A stretch of DNA of 64,000 nt. Source: an uncultured Pseudomonadota bacterium (GTDB taxonomy: Bacteria > Myxococcota_A > UBA796 > SXON01). Of this stretch, positions 8,900 to 17,194 are shown piece after piece (the first letter of the stretch is position 1; every line of letters starts with the position of its first letter). The stretch lies in NCBI GenBank assembly GCA_903891165.1, contig CAITDR010000566.1:1-64000 (forward strand), given 5' to 3'. The notes under the pieces are model-generated. The model searched no databases. It was not told the origin of the DNA and saw nothing but the letters and a program-made list of their open reading frames with translations. The translations under genes and the position numbers were made by a program.

Positions 8900-9358
8900 A
8901 TGCCCCTGACTCCCCTCGACGTCCTCCAGAAGCAGTTCCAGCCCGCACGCCGGGCAGGCTATGACTCCGAAGATGTCCAGGATTTTTTGGACAAAGTCCG
9001 CGAAGCTTGGGAGGCCGATCGGGCCGAGGCCCATCGTATCCGCGAGGATCTTCGCATCAAGGATGCCGAGATCGCCCTGTTGCGCCAGGAGCAGGAAGAA
9101 GTGCGGGAGACCCTGGTGATGGCCCGTCGTATTGCCGTAGACACCGAAGCGCAGGCTCGTCGGGAGGCGGATTTGTTGGTGGGCGAGGCAAGGCTGGAAT
9201 CTGAGCGGATTCTTGCCGTCGCGCACGAGGAACAACGCCAGCTCCAGGAGCAGCTGGTGCGCCTGAAGTCTGCGCGCTTCACCCACATCACCCAGCTGCG
9301 TGCGCTGTTGGAGCTGGGGAAACAGGTGTTGGATGAAGTTGAGCAATTCCAGCGCTGA
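8900..9358 (+). CDS. DivIVA-domain protein
   Basis: 152 aa. The N-terminus (MPLTPLDVLQKQFQPARRAGYDSEDVQDFLDKV) is the DivIVA membrane-curvature module: 'TPLDI..k.F....rGYd..eVd.FLd.V'. Residues 45-145 are a coiled coil. DivIVA proteins mark cell poles or division sites. The 3' end overlaps the DUF167 gene by 26 bp, and the run continues through the PHP and Rossmann genes, suggesting one operon. A TTAGGAT sequence lies about 25 bp upstream but I see no clear -35. Confidence 0.85.
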   Translation: MPLTPLDVLQKQFQPARRAGYDSEDVQDFLDKVREAWEADRAEAHRIREDLRIKDAEIALLRQEQEEVRETLVMARRIAVDTEAQARREADLLVGEARLESERILAVAHEEQRQLQEQLVRLKSARFTHITQLRALLELGKQVLDEVEQFQR

Positions 9359-9635
9359 GGCATCCTGTACCCTGGCCGTCCGGGTGGCTCCGGGGGCGCG
9401 GAAGGACGGGCTTTTCCGGGAGGGCGAGGGCTGGAAGGTGCAGGTGGCCGCTCCGCCGGTGGATGGAAAAGCCAATGATCACCTCTGTGAATTTATCGCC
9501 CGACAGGTGCTGGGCCTTCCCAAACGGGCGGTGCGTGTGAAGATCGGGAGCAGCGGACGCAGCAAGATCCTGGAGATTGACGCGCCCCGGGATTTGGTGG
9601 AAGCGGCGTTGTCCGCCTGGGAGAACAAAGGGTGA
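9333..9635 (+). CDS. DUF167 (YggU) family protein
   Basis: 100 aa. The core LAVRVAPGARKDGL...VQVAAPPVDGKANDHLCEFIARQVLGLPKRAVRVKIGSSGRSKILEI is the full DUF167 signature. Function unknown; these small proteins often sit beside cell-division or YggT genes. ATG 9333 lies inside divIVA; later in-frame starts would cut the domain. Its TGA overlaps the GTG of the PHP gene (GTGA). Confidence 0.85.
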   Translation: MKLSNSSAEASCTLAVRVAPGARKDGLFREGEGWKVQVAAPPVDGKANDHLCEFIARQVLGLPKRAVRVKIGSSGRSKILEIDAPRDLVEAALSAWENKG

Positions 9636-10409
9636 ACGTAGATTTTCATATGCACTCCGCCCGCTCGGATGGTCGGCACCCCCCCGAAGAGCTGCTGCGC
9701 CGGGCCATTGTGGGGGGGGCTGGACCTGATCGCGCTCACCGATCACGACCTGCCATCGGCCCTGCCTGCAGGGGTGCAGCCCGGTGAAAAAATCCGTGTA
9801 GTCGCCGCTACAGAAGTGTCGGGTGTCCATGAAGGGCGAGAGCTGCACCTCCTGGTCTACTTCCCCGGCCCCATGCCGGAGGACTACCAGGAGTGGCTGC
9901 GGGAGCGTGCCCGCTGGCGTGCCTGGCGTTTTGACAAGGGGGCCGAAGCCTTGGGTCTGCCCGATCGTGCGGATGAGGATGCGCTCGCCGGACGTAGGAG
10001 CTTGACACGTCAACACCTTGCGGGACTCTTGCAGCGTTGTGGAAAGGTGCAACTTCCAGGCCAGGTCTGGCCGATGTTGGCAAAAATCCTGCCTCCGCTG
10101 GAAGTGACCTATGTGGACGCCATCGCGGCGGCGCGGGCTGCGGGCGGGGTACCGGTCTGGGCACACCCGGGGCTGGTGGACGCCCAGAATTTTCTGCCGG
10201 ATCTGGTGCGGGCAGGCTTGGTAGGACTGGAGCTGGATCGACCTCTATTGGCAAAAAACGTGCGCAATGGTCTGAAGGCGCTGGCCTGTCGCTTCAAGCT
10301 GGTGCCAACCGGGGGCTCGGACTGGCATGGCTGGCGGGAGGGGGAGCTGGGCGCCTTCCGGGTGTCGCGGGAGTATTTTCTGCCGCTGATGGATCGCTTG
10401 GGTGTCTGA
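9632..10409 (+). CDS. PHP-domain metal-dependent phosphoesterase, frameshifted at a G8 tract
   Basis: Two frames together encode one PHP protein. From GTG 9632 the sequence reads VNVDFHMHSARSDGRHPPEE (HxH metal motif) up to a run of eight G (9712-9719). After it the family continuation LDLIALTDHD appears in the +1-shifted frame and runs to 10409 with ATEVSG, HLLVYF, AHPGLVD and GGSDWHG, all PHP metal-site motifs. Removing one G restores a single frame (about 258 aa). PHP proteins of this type act as 3',5'-nucleotide or oligoribonucleotide phosphoesterases. The GTG overlaps the DUF167 stop. Slippage, phase variation or sequencing error are all possible. Confidence 0.8.
9712..9719 (+). repeat. 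G8 homopolymer at the PHP frameshift
   Basis: Eight consecutive G residues exactly where the PHP reading frame breaks. A C7 run lies just upstream (9679-9685) and is in frame. Confidence 0.9.
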
Positions 10410-11136
10410 GGCGCCGGTTTTGGTCTTGGGCGGTGGGCTTTTGGGGGCGGCGATTGCGCGCCAGCTCGCACCGCAAGGACCGGTGGTGGTCTGCTCGCGG
10501 AATCCACGATCCCATCCTGGTCTCTGGCGGCGTCTGGACGACACGGTAGAGTTTTCGGCGGGACAGAAGGTTTTTATTGCCTTGGGGCCAGCTCCGGCGG
10601 AGAGTGGCGTACAGCTCTGGGGTGAGTTGTTGCCACGGCTGCTGGAACGCCTGGATCGTGCAGGATCGACGGTGCAGATCTGTGGACCCGCGGGGGGAGG
10701 AGAGCCGGGCATCGACCACTTTGTGCGGGTGACGGCCGGGCGCCGGGTGCTGAGGCTGCCGCCCTTGTTCGGGAAGGAGGACATGGTGATCTGGCCGATC
10801 ATTCGGCGCCTCCGGGAGGGGGAGGGGGTGCGGGTACGCCGTGGTCTCCCCGCTACCTTCCCCCTTTGGGTAGAGGACGCGGCACGGGCGGCCATTGCGG
10901 GGGGGCAGGGGACTGTCCGTGGCCCGGATCGCTGGGAGGCGGCCGAAATTCTCGATCTTCTGGTGCTGCGCTTTGGCGGTAGCTGGGGCTTTCGCCTGTT
11001 TGCGCTACGGACTGCGGGGGAGCGCCGCATGGAAACCCAGGTTCAAGGGGAGGATGACTGGCCCGACCGTCTGGGAGAACGTCTGAGTTTGGAGTCTTGG
11101 CTGGATCACTTGCCAGGAAGCCGCCGAGCGCGATAG
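10402..11136 (+). CDS. Rossmann-fold NAD(P)-binding protein, epimerase-like
   Basis: 244 aa, GTG start overlapping the PHP gene by 8 bp. The N-terminus APVLVLGGGLLGAAIARQLA is a dinucleotide-binding GxGxxG variant; VFIALGPAPAESG and a later PLWVEDAARAAI fit the extended SDR (NAD-dependent epimerase) plan. No clear YxxxK catalytic pair is visible, so activity is uncertain. Last gene of the divIVA run. Confidence 0.65.
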   Translation: MSEAPVLVLGGGLLGAAIARQLAPQGPVVVCSRNPRSHPGLWRRLDDTVEFSAGQKVFIALGPAPAESGVQLWGELLPRLLERLDRAGSTVQICGPAGGGEPGIDHFVRVTAGRRVLRLPPLFGKEDMVIWPIIRRLREGEGVRVRRGLPATFPLWVEDAARAAIAGGQGTVRGPDRWEAAEILDLLVLRFGGSWGFRLFALRTAGERRMETQVQGEDDWPDRLGERLSLESWLDHLPGSRRAR

Positions 11137-11139
11137 ACT
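11110..11139 (+). promoter_or_regulatory. Promoter of the SCP2 protein gene
   Basis: TTGCCA (11110-11115), 18-bp spacer, TAGACT (11134-11139), inside the end of the preceding gene. This leaves a leader of about 17 nt with an AGGGAG ribosome-binding site. Confidence 0.55.
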
Positions 11140-11162
11140 GCCGCCCTCATCAGGGAGCTTCT

Positions 11163-11516
11163 ATGGCAGACGAAAGCGACAAGACTCTCGGCTTCTTCAG
11201 CGATTTTCTTCCCAAGAAGGTGGCTGGTAAGCCGGAACTTCAGGGCAGCATCAAGAACAGCATCGTGTTCGACATCGTCGAGGAAGATGGCAAGACTCCC
11301 TGGAAGCAGTGGACCTTGGATCTGAAGACGCCCGAATCTGCGGGTGTGAAAGAAGGCGCGGGCGATGCCCCCGGCTGTACCCTGACCGTCTCCAAGTCCA
11401 ACTGGGAGAAGATCCTCGCCAACCCCGGCGCGGCCATGGGCCTGTTCATGACCGGCAAGCTGAAGGTGAAGGGCTCCCAGGGGCTCGCTATGCAGCTTCA
11501 GAAGATTCTGGCTTGA
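11163..11516 (+). CDS. SCP2 sterol-binding domain protein
   Basis: 117 aa, a single SCP2 domain. Visible features are the beta strands (IVFDIVEEDG...WTLDLKT) and the closing helices GCTLTVSKSNWEKILANPGAAMGLFMTGKLKVKGSQGLAMQLQKIL ('D..d.l.l.sG...p...f..GklkvkGd...a..l'). SCP2 folds bind sterols, fatty acyl-CoA or other lipids in the cytoplasm. ATG 11163 has a ribosome-binding site; the longer upstream frame is inside the previous gene. Followed by a strong terminator, so probably monocistronic. Confidence 0.88.
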   Translation: MADESDKTLGFFSDFLPKKVAGKPELQGSIKNSIVFDIVEEDGKTPWKQWTLDLKTPESAGVKEGAGDAPGCTLTVSKSNWEKILANPGAAMGLFMTGKLKVKGSQGLAMQLQKILA

Positions 11517-11534
11517 TTTTCAGCGTTGTCTGAG

Positions 11535-11567
11535 AGCGGGCGCCCTTCGGGCGCCCGCTTCTTTTTT
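11535..11567 (+). terminator. Rho-independent terminator after the SCP2 gene
   Basis: Perfect 11-bp stem AGCGGGCGCCC/GGGCGCCCGCT (11535-11545, 11549-11559) with loop TTC, then TC and six T residues. Confidence 0.93.
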
Positions 11568-11707
11568 CTTTTCCGCCGCTCAGGGGCATCAAGCGCCCTT
11601 GCTTCTCCACTCTGAACCCGTTAGCCCTCATGGCCGCCGGGTCCAGGCCCGGAGAAGATATACCTCTATTCCGCCCCGTGCGGATGTTTTTGAAGGAGCC
11701 TCCTTTT

Positions 11708-12325
11708 ATGGCACGTTACCGTGGACCCCGGCTGAAGGTTTGTCGCACACTCGGAGTCATTCTGCCGGGTCTGACGAGCGAGTCTGACCTCAAGCGCCCC
11801 TTTCCCCCTGGCCAGCATGGCGCCCGTCGCAAGGGCAAGATGTCGAACTTCAAGGAGCGTATGGTAGAGAAGCAGAAGCTTCGCTTCCACTACGGCATCC
11901 AGGAAAAGCAGTTCCGCCGCTACATGGTGGAAGCGGCCCGTCTGAAGGGTGCGACCGGTCGCAACCTGATCACCCTGCTCGAAAGCCGCGTGGACAACGT
12001 GGTCTGGCGTCTGGGTCTGGCCCGCACCATTCCCTCGGCCCGCCAGATGGTGGTCCATGGCCATGTGACCATCAACGGCGTGCGTACCGACCGCCCCAAC
12101 GCCCAGGTCAAGCCCGGCGATGTGGTTGCGGTGCACACCAAGGTCCGCCAGAAGAGCTTCGTGGCCGAGCGCCTCGAGCACGCTGCAAGCCGGGTCACCC
12201 CGGGCTACCTCCAGTTTGATCCTGCCACCTTCTCTGGAAAGATGGTGATCCGGCCCGAGCGCGAGGATCTGCCCTTCGAGTGCAATCCGCAGGCCATCGT
12301 CGAGTACTACAGCCAGCAGCTCTGA
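11708..12325 (+). CDS. rpsD: 30S ribosomal protein S4
   Basis: 205 aa, the normal length. MARYRGPRLKVCRTLG starts the family; the S4 RNA-binding domain is clear (NLITLLESRVDNVVWRLGLA, SARQMVVHGHVTINGVR). S4 binds 16S rRNA early in assembly and in many bacteria represses its own operon. The true start at 11708 has GAAGGAG 11 nt upstream; the longer frame to 11630 is leader. Unusually, it is not flanked by S11, S13 or rpoA, so rpsD is a lone transcription unit here, with its own terminator. Confidence 0.97.
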   Translation: MARYRGPRLKVCRTLGVILPGLTSESDLKRPFPPGQHGARRKGKMSNFKERMVEKQKLRFHYGIQEKQFRRYMVEAARLKGATGRNLITLLESRVDNVVWRLGLARTIPSARQMVVHGHVTINGVRTDRPNAQVKPGDVVAVHTKVRQKSFVAERLEHAASRVTPGYLQFDPATFSGKMVIRPEREDLPFECNPQAIVEYYSQQL

Positions 12326-12342
12326 TCCTGTGCTTTCAAGCG

Positions 12343-12379
12343 GCCCCATCCGGCCTTTGCCGGTTGGGGTCTTCTTTTT
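12343..12379 (+). terminator. Terminator after rpsD
   Basis: Stem CCCCATCCGGC/GCCGGTTGGGG (one mismatch) with a CTTT loop, followed by TCTTCTTTTT. Confidence 0.85.
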
Positions 12380-12403
12380 GGGGCTGAGGGTGGGGAACCG
12401 GGC

Positions 12404-12409
12404 TAAGGT
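12404..12409 (+). promoter_or_regulatory. -10-like hexamer 5 nt before a start codon
   Basis: TAAGGT with 5 nt to the ATG at 12415 and no Shine-Dalgarno: a candidate promoter giving an essentially leaderless mRNA. Confidence 0.35.
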
Positions 12410-12414
12410 GAGCC

Positions 12415-12936
12415 ATGCGTAGGTGGTTCTGGATCCTGGGACTGGCGGTCGGATTTTCCGAGCTTCAGGCTTTTGCTCAGGATTCTGGCCAGCTTGATAT
12501 TTTTTCCTCGGAACTTTCGCTTTCGGACCGGCTGGAGCTGGTGCGGGCAGCCCTGGCGGAGCTGGACGACATGGTCGCTTCCGGGGACCGCATGATCAAG
12601 GACGCCCAGCTGAGCGGTAAGGCCGAGCTGGTGCGCTGCCTGACCACCGCCCTCGCACCGGTGCGGACGCTGCGGGATGTGGCCAAGACCGCCTCGAACG
12701 ACTTTAATGCGGCATTGGCCGCGAGCGACAGCGCACATTCGGATCTGGAGTTCCGGAAGATCATGGTTGCTCTCGACAAAGGCCGCGAGCACTTCTCGCG
12801 CGCCGTGATCTGCGGCGGCACCCCCCCGGGGCCCACCACCACCGTCACCCAGTCGAATGTCACCCTGACCCCCGAAGATCTGCCCGAGCTGGAAGCTCAG
12901 TGGGAGCTGTTCCCCTCGCCGGGCACGGAATTCTGA
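12415..12936 (+). CDS. Secreted hypothetical protein
   Basis: 173 aa with a signal peptide (MRRWFWILGLAVGFSELQAFAQ, cleavage after AFA likely). The mature part is helical with regular Leu/Ala spacing (LVRAALAELDDMVASGDRMIKDA...LVRCLTTALAPVRTLRDVAKT) and two Cys that may pair. The tail is Thr/Pro rich. No family recognised. Probably periplasmic. Confidence 0.6.
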   Translation: MRRWFWILGLAVGFSELQAFAQDSGQLDIFSSELSLSDRLELVRAALAELDDMVASGDRMIKDAQLSGKAELVRCLTTALAPVRTLRDVAKTASNDFNAALAASDSAHSDLEFRKIMVALDKGREHFSRAVICGGTPPGPTTTVTQSNVTLTPEDLPELEAQWELFPSPGTEF

Positions 12937-12962
12937 GGCTGGCCTTTCCGGCTGAGGAGCGG

Positions 12963-12968
12963 TACCAT
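12963..12968 (+). promoter_or_regulatory. -10-like hexamer 6 nt before a start codon
   Basis: TACCAT, then CCTGGG, then ATG 12975. No Shine-Dalgarno at normal distance. Confidence 0.4.
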
Positions 12969-12974
12969 CCTGGG

Positions 12975-14777
12975 ATGTGGCTCTTCCTTCTGGCCTGTGC
13001 TCCTGACGCTTCCGAACCGGTCCCTTTTTGCGATGGCCCCGTGGCCATGCTCTATGATCCGGCGCCGGATGGCGAGTTGACCGCATTTCCCGACGATTTT
13101 TGGATGGAAGAGGCCGACACACCCACCGGGAAGCGCATCGCACTTCGGGTGGAGGATACCCCGATGTTGCAGGCCTTTCCCGACAATTTTGTGGGGATCT
13201 TCGACGATCTTTCTACGCTTGATGGCTGGGGTCTGACCGCCGGTATTTTCCTGCGTGCAAACAATGTCCTGCCCGAGCTTCGCCCCGAGCAACTGCGCCT
13301 TCGTGCGGATGGTCGTGACTGGCCGCTGGAAATTCGTACGACAGATGGCGGACAAACCCTGTTGGTACGCCCCTACTTCCCATTGCCGGAGGCCAGCACC
13401 GCTACCCTGGTCTACCTCACCGATCCCCAGAGCGAACGCTGTGTGGCCCCCTCTCCCTATACCCGTCGCCTCCTGGATCCCTCCGTCGCGGATCCGGCCC
13501 CTGCCGCGGATCGCTACCAGCAGCTTCTGGCTGAGATGGATGTGGCCCCAGAAAACGTTGCAGGGATGACGGTTTTTACCACCCAGTCTGCAACACACCT
13601 CGGGCGCGCCGTTGCGGCGGATGTGGCGGCACGGGACTACACACTCTCTGCCCCCATGACGTGCAGTCCCGGCGAACACTACCGAACCTGCGACGGACTC
13701 TTGACGGTGCAAGACTATCGCGCCGCGGATCATATCGTCCCCATGGACAGCGATGGAGCGCCGTTGGGAAGCTACGATCTCCCGGTACGGGTGTGGCTAC
13801 CGAGCGTCGGGACCGCACCCTATCCCACCCTGCTGTGCGGCCATGGTCTGGGCGGCGGGCGGGGCCAGTGTGATGTGCTGGCCGACCAGACCTGGGAGCA
13901 GGGAGTGGCGGTGGTGGCGGTAGACGCCGTGGAGCACGGTGATCATCCCGGTCGCACCGTGCCGGACATCTCCCTGATCGAAGACTTTATGATCTTTGCG
14001 ATCACGATGGATCCGCCCGGACTGAATGCCCTTCGCCTTCGGGATAATTTCCGTCAAAGTTCCTGGGACAAGCTCCAGGTGATCCGTGCGGTGGAGGGGG
14101 GGATGGATGTGGATGGCGATGGGGCTGTGGATCTGGATGCGTCGCATCTGGGCTATGTGGGGGTGAGCCTGGGCGCGATCATGGGACCGGAGCCGCTGGC
14201 GCTGAGTCCACGGATGAACGGGGCGGCCCTGGTGGTGGGCGGCGGCCGGATCTCCTCGATCATCCAGGAGTCCGCCTCTTTTGGGGTACTCGTGGACCTG
14301 ATGCGCCCGCCGGGTCTGGGCGACGGGGAGGTGGACCGCTTCTTCCCCGTGCTGCAGACGGTGATCGATGCCGCCGATCCGATGATCTGGGGGCACTATG
14401 TTTTGGAGGAACGCTTGGATGAACGTTCTCCTCCAAGCACCCTGGTGATGTTGGCACACGATGATCAGATCGTTCCCAACAGCAGCAACGATGCCCTGGT
14501 GCGGGGCCTGGGCCTCTCCGGTGTCGGAACGCAGGTGTGGGAAAGTGCGGAAATTCCCTTCGTGGATGCTCCCTTGAGCGGGAATCTGGAGGGGGGCGGT
14601 ACGGCAGGACTCCTGCAGATGGGGACGGTGCAGATGAACCCAGACGGAGCGTGGGAGCCTGCCGACCACTCCAGCCTGCATGAAAGTGTGCAGGGAAAGG
14701 CGGCGATCCAGGGCTTTCTACAGTCCGTGCTTCACGACGAAGTACCGGTGATCACCGATCCACCTCGGGAGCCATAG
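12975..14777 (+). CDS. Lipoprotein with alpha/beta-hydrolase fold
   Basis: 600 aa. MWLFLLACAPDASEP is a lipoprotein signal, which selects this ATG over the longer frame. The first 270 residues are beta-rich. The C-terminal half is an alpha/beta hydrolase: oxyanion region TLLCGHGLGGGRG, nucleophile elbow GVSLG (Ser398), acid in HDDQIVPN (Asp496 or 497), base in ADHSSLHE (His565). Spacing and order are right for an esterase, lipase or peptidase. Resembles large 'virulence-factor lipase'-type lipoproteins by layout only. It converges with fur 17 bp away. Confidence 0.75.
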   Translation: MWLFLLACAPDASEPVPFCDGPVAMLYDPAPDGELTAFPDDFWMEEADTPTGKRIALRVEDTPMLQAFPDNFVGIFDDLSTLDGWGLTAGIFLRANNVLPELRPEQLRLRADGRDWPLEIRTTDGGQTLLVRPYFPLPEASTATLVYLTDPQSERCVAPSPYTRRLLDPSVADPAPAADRYQQLLAEMDVAPENVAGMTVFTTQSATHLGRAVAADVAARDYTLSAPMTCSPGEHYRTCDGLLTVQDYRAADHIVPMDSDGAPLGSYDLPVRVWLPSVGTAPYPTLLCGHGLGGGRGQCDVLADQTWEQGVAVVAVDAVEHGDHPGRTVPDISLIEDFMIFAITMDPPGLNALRLRDNFRQSSWDKLQVIRAVEGGMDVDGDGAVDLDASHLGYVGVSLGAIMGPEPLALSPRMNGAALVVGGGRISSIIQESASFGVLVDLMRPPGLGDGEVDRFFPVLQTVIDAADPMIWGHYVLEERLDERSPPSTLVMLAHDDQIVPNSSNDALVRGLGLSGVGTQVWESAEIPFVDAPLSGNLEGGGTAGLLQMGTVQMNPDGAWEPADHSSLHESVQGKAAIQGFLQSVLHDEVPVITDPPREP

Positions 14778-14793
14778 CCTCGTCGGTGAGTGC

Positions 14794-15267
14794 TCAAGGG
14801 GGTGCAGGCCGGTGGGGACAGTTTTCCGGGCTGCTGCAGCTGCCGTAGATCTCGTGGCGGTGACTGCGAAGCCGAAGTCCGTGGCGGGTCGCCACTTGCG
14901 ATTGTCGATCCTCGATAACCGGGTCTTCAAACTCAAAGATTCGCTTGCAGTCCAAGCAGATCAGGTGGTCGTGGTGCTCGTTGGGGATCACCGGCTCGTA
15001 GCGCAGCTGCCCGTCGCGGAACTGCTGCTCGTGGGCAATCCCTGCATCGACCAGCAATTTCATGGTGCGGTACACCGTGGCATGCCCGACGCCGGGCATC
15101 CGGACCTGTACCAACCGCAGCAGCTCCTCCACCGACAGGTGCGACTCTGCCCCCAGGAAAACTTCGAGGATCTCGTCGCGTTGGCGGGTCTGTTTCAGAC
15201 CCCGATCCCGGATAAAAAGCTCCAGGCGGCGTTGGACCTCGGCGTATAGGGGGGGCGGGCTGCTCAA
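14794..15267 (-). CDS. fur: Fur-family transcriptional regulator
   Basis: 157 aa from a TTG start at 15267, which has GGAG five bases upstream and gives normal Fur length; the ATG at 15405 would add 46 unlike residues and overlap the asparagine-synthetase gene. Winged-helix region: LKQTRQRDEILEVFL, HLSVEELLRLV, GHATVYRTMKLL (recognition helix). Metal sites: HHDHLICLDC...FE. The C-terminus has a further Cys pair (CSSPENC). Fur proteins sense Fe(II), or Zn, Mn or peroxide, and repress target genes; which metal is sensed cannot be told. No convincing Fur box was found in the window. Confidence 0.88.
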   Translation of the reverse strand: MSSPPPLYAEVQRRLELFIRDRGLKQTRQRDEILEVFLGAESHLSVEELLRLVQVRMPGVGHATVYRTMKLLVDAGIAHEQQFRDGQLRYEPVIPNEHHDHLICLDCKRIFEFEDPVIEDRQSQVATRHGLRLRSHRHEIYGSCSSPENCPHRPAPP

Positions 15268-15353
15268 ACGGGCTCCGTCGGTCGGGCGCTGTATCCCGGC
15301 ATGGAGCGACCGGAACGCGTCCCCTTGGGTGAAAGTGTAGTCTTTCTTACCAG

Positions 15354-17126
15354 TTACACCGCCCGGATTTCCCGCAGCCAGGCGTCCAGGAAGATCAGCG
15401 TCCATACTTTGACATCGGTGCCGGGCTCGGCCATCCGGGCCAACAGGCTGTCCACGGCCCCGGGCAGGAAGAGGTGGAGCTGGTCCTGTCGCAGCCGTGC
15501 TGCCTGTTCCTCTTTGAAGGATTTAAGGGGACCTTCAAACCAGCGTCTCCACGGACCGGGTAGTACCCGCTTGGGACGATTTACCAACGCGCGCCCCAAC
15601 ACCGGCCGCAACATCTCGCGCAGTGGCCACTTGGTCACCGCACCGCCCGGGCCGCCATTTCTCACCTTCCAGGAGCCCGGAAGTCCGGCGCAGAAGCTGA
15701 CCAAGTCGCGGTCCAGCAGCGGCTCGCGCAGGGCCAGTCCGGAAAGCGCGGCGGCCGCCCCGGAGCGCGCCAGGGCATCCTCGGCCATTCGTCCGCGCAG
15801 CCAGGCATGTAGGATCTCGTTGATCGGATCGCTGACCACTTCGCGATAGAAGGGTTCCAAACAGGATCTTCGGATGCCTGGCCGCACCCAGCCCGGATCG
15901 CGGATCAGCGTGGCGCGCGCCTCCCGGTCAAAAATCTGAAGACCGCCGATTCGTCGCGCCAAGCCCACGGGAATGGTCGGTTCATTCAGCTCTGGCCGTT
16001 GTTTTCCGAAGAAGCCAGCAGCGATCCGTCGCGCTGGTCCAGGCATTTTTGTCAGCAAGGTCGATATGCGGAGCTGGGCAGCGACCGTGCCCACCATCCG
16101 TCCGCCAAAAATCTCGTCTCCCCCGTCCCCCGCCAGGATCACGTCCACGCTGTTTTTGGCAGCTTTGGCAAGAAGATACTGGGGGATCGCCGCCGGATCG
16201 GTCACCGGAAAATCAAAACCTTCCACAAGCCGCTCAAAGGACTCCTGGTAGGTGACCGGAGAGACCCGCACCACCTCGTGCTGGGTGTGGAGCAGGTTGG
16301 CGACCCGTCCCGCATAGGGCACTTCGTCGTCATCGGCATCCTGCACGCCCACCGTAAAAGTGTACACTTTCCCCAGGCGAGATGCCAGTGCAGTGATCGC
16401 GGAGGAGTCCAGTCCGCCCGACAGGAAAACGCCGATCCGCTCCTTGCCCGAGGCCCGTGCGGCGACGGAGCGGTTCATCCGCCGCTCTAGCTCCTCCAGG
16501 TTGGCAGGATCTTCGGGCATTCTTGCGTAGGGAGGGCTGTACTTCAGGTTGTACCAGGGCCGGAGATCCAGGTTGTTCCCCCGAAACTCGGCATGGTGCC
16601 CAGCAGGCAGAGCCTGCACATCCCGCAGCAGCGTGCGGGGCGCATGCACATAGCGAAAAGAGAGGAATTCAGAGAGGTTTTCGCGGGCCAGCTCTCTGGA
16701 CACCCAGGGCAGATCCAAGAGCGACCGCGCCTGGGTGGAAAAAGCCAGCTTTCCGCCCTTGTGCGCGAAGAAGATCCGCCGGATCCCAAAGGGATCCCGC
16801 AGCAAGTGCAGGCGCTGCTGACGACGGTCGTAGACGGCGGCCACCCAGGCCCCCTCCACACGCATCAGTGAATCGATCCCGTATTTCTCCCAAGCATCCA
16901 GGAGGATCTGCGCGGCGGACTGGCCGGTGCCCGGCGCCCGATCAAAGTGCCCGGCCAGCGCCACCACATAGTGGTCATTGTGGGCCAATGTGGAGCGTGC
17001 CCGTGCCGACAGCCCCCAGCCGCCGCCCTCCGCGATGACCTGGAGTGGTTGTCCAACGCCGATAAAGGCGCGCTCCGCCTCCTCCAAAGAGGCCCCTGTA
17101 CGAACGATCCCGGTTATTCCACCCAT
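15354..17126 (-). CDS. Asparagine-synthetase-like ligase lacking the glutaminase Cys
   Basis: 590 aa with the AsnB layout: N-terminal class II glutamine amidotransferase-like domain (1-200) and C-terminal ATP-pyrophosphatase domain (SGGLDSS at 236-242, LAGDGGDEIFGG further on). Active AsnB begins MCGI, with Cys as nucleophile; here it is MGGI, so the amidotransferase site cannot hydrolyse glutamine in the usual way. The ligase half looks intact. Asn synthetase homologues without this Cys include beta-lactam synthetases and lasso-peptide cyclases, but nothing nearby supports those roles; ammonia-dependent or novel amide formation is possible. The start has TACAAC 7 nt upstream and no clear ribosome-binding site. 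Confidence 0.82.
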   Translation of the reverse strand: MGGITGIVRTGASLEEAERAFIGVGQPLQVIAEGGGWGLSARARSTLAHNDHYVVALAGHFDRAPGTGQSAAQILLDAWEKYGIDSLMRVEGAWVAAVYDRRQQRLHLLRDPFGIRRIFFAHKGGKLAFSTQARSLLDLPWVSRELARENLSEFLSFRYVHAPRTLLRDVQALPAGHHAEFRGNNLDLRPWYNLKYSPPYARMPEDPANLEELERRMNRSVAARASGKERIGVFLSGGLDSSAITALASRLGKVYTFTVGVQDADDDEVPYAGRVANLLHTQHEVVRVSPVTYQESFERLVEGFDFPVTDPAAIPQYLLAKAAKNSVDVILAGDGGDEIFGGRMVGTVAAQLRISTLLTKMPGPARRIAAGFFGKQRPELNEPTIPVGLARRIGGLQIFDREARATLIRDPGWVRPGIRRSCLEPFYREVVSDPINEILHAWLRGRMAEDALARSGAAAALSGLALREPLLDRDLVSFCAGLPGSWKVRNGGPGGAVTKWPLREMLRPVLGRALVNRPKRVLPGPWRRWFEGPLKSFKEEQAARLRQDQLHLFLPGAVDSLLARMAEPGTDVKVWTLIFLDAWLREIRAV

Positions 17127-17194
17127 GCCCGGCGTTGTAGCCGATCTCCGCGGTCTTGTGGATCCCTCAGACGATTTCTTGTTAGATCGTCGGG

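Noticed and set aside
6758..9475. 905-aa open frame on the minus strand opposite the amidohydrolase and DivIVA genes
   Set aside because: Antisense to well-supported genes; composition is that of a high-GC shadow frame and no domain is visible.
14778..14793. Terminator between the convergent lipoprotein and fur genes
   Set aside because: Only 16 bp without a stem or T run.
15268..15405. ATG 15405 as the start of fur
   Set aside because: Adds residues unlike Fur and overlaps the neighbouring gene; TTG 15267 has a good Shine-Dalgarno and gives normal length.
17170..17191. Inverted repeat GACGAT-N10-ATCGTC as an operator
   Set aside because: Only 6-bp arms, single copy; noted under the membrane-protein gene but not strong enough to list alone.
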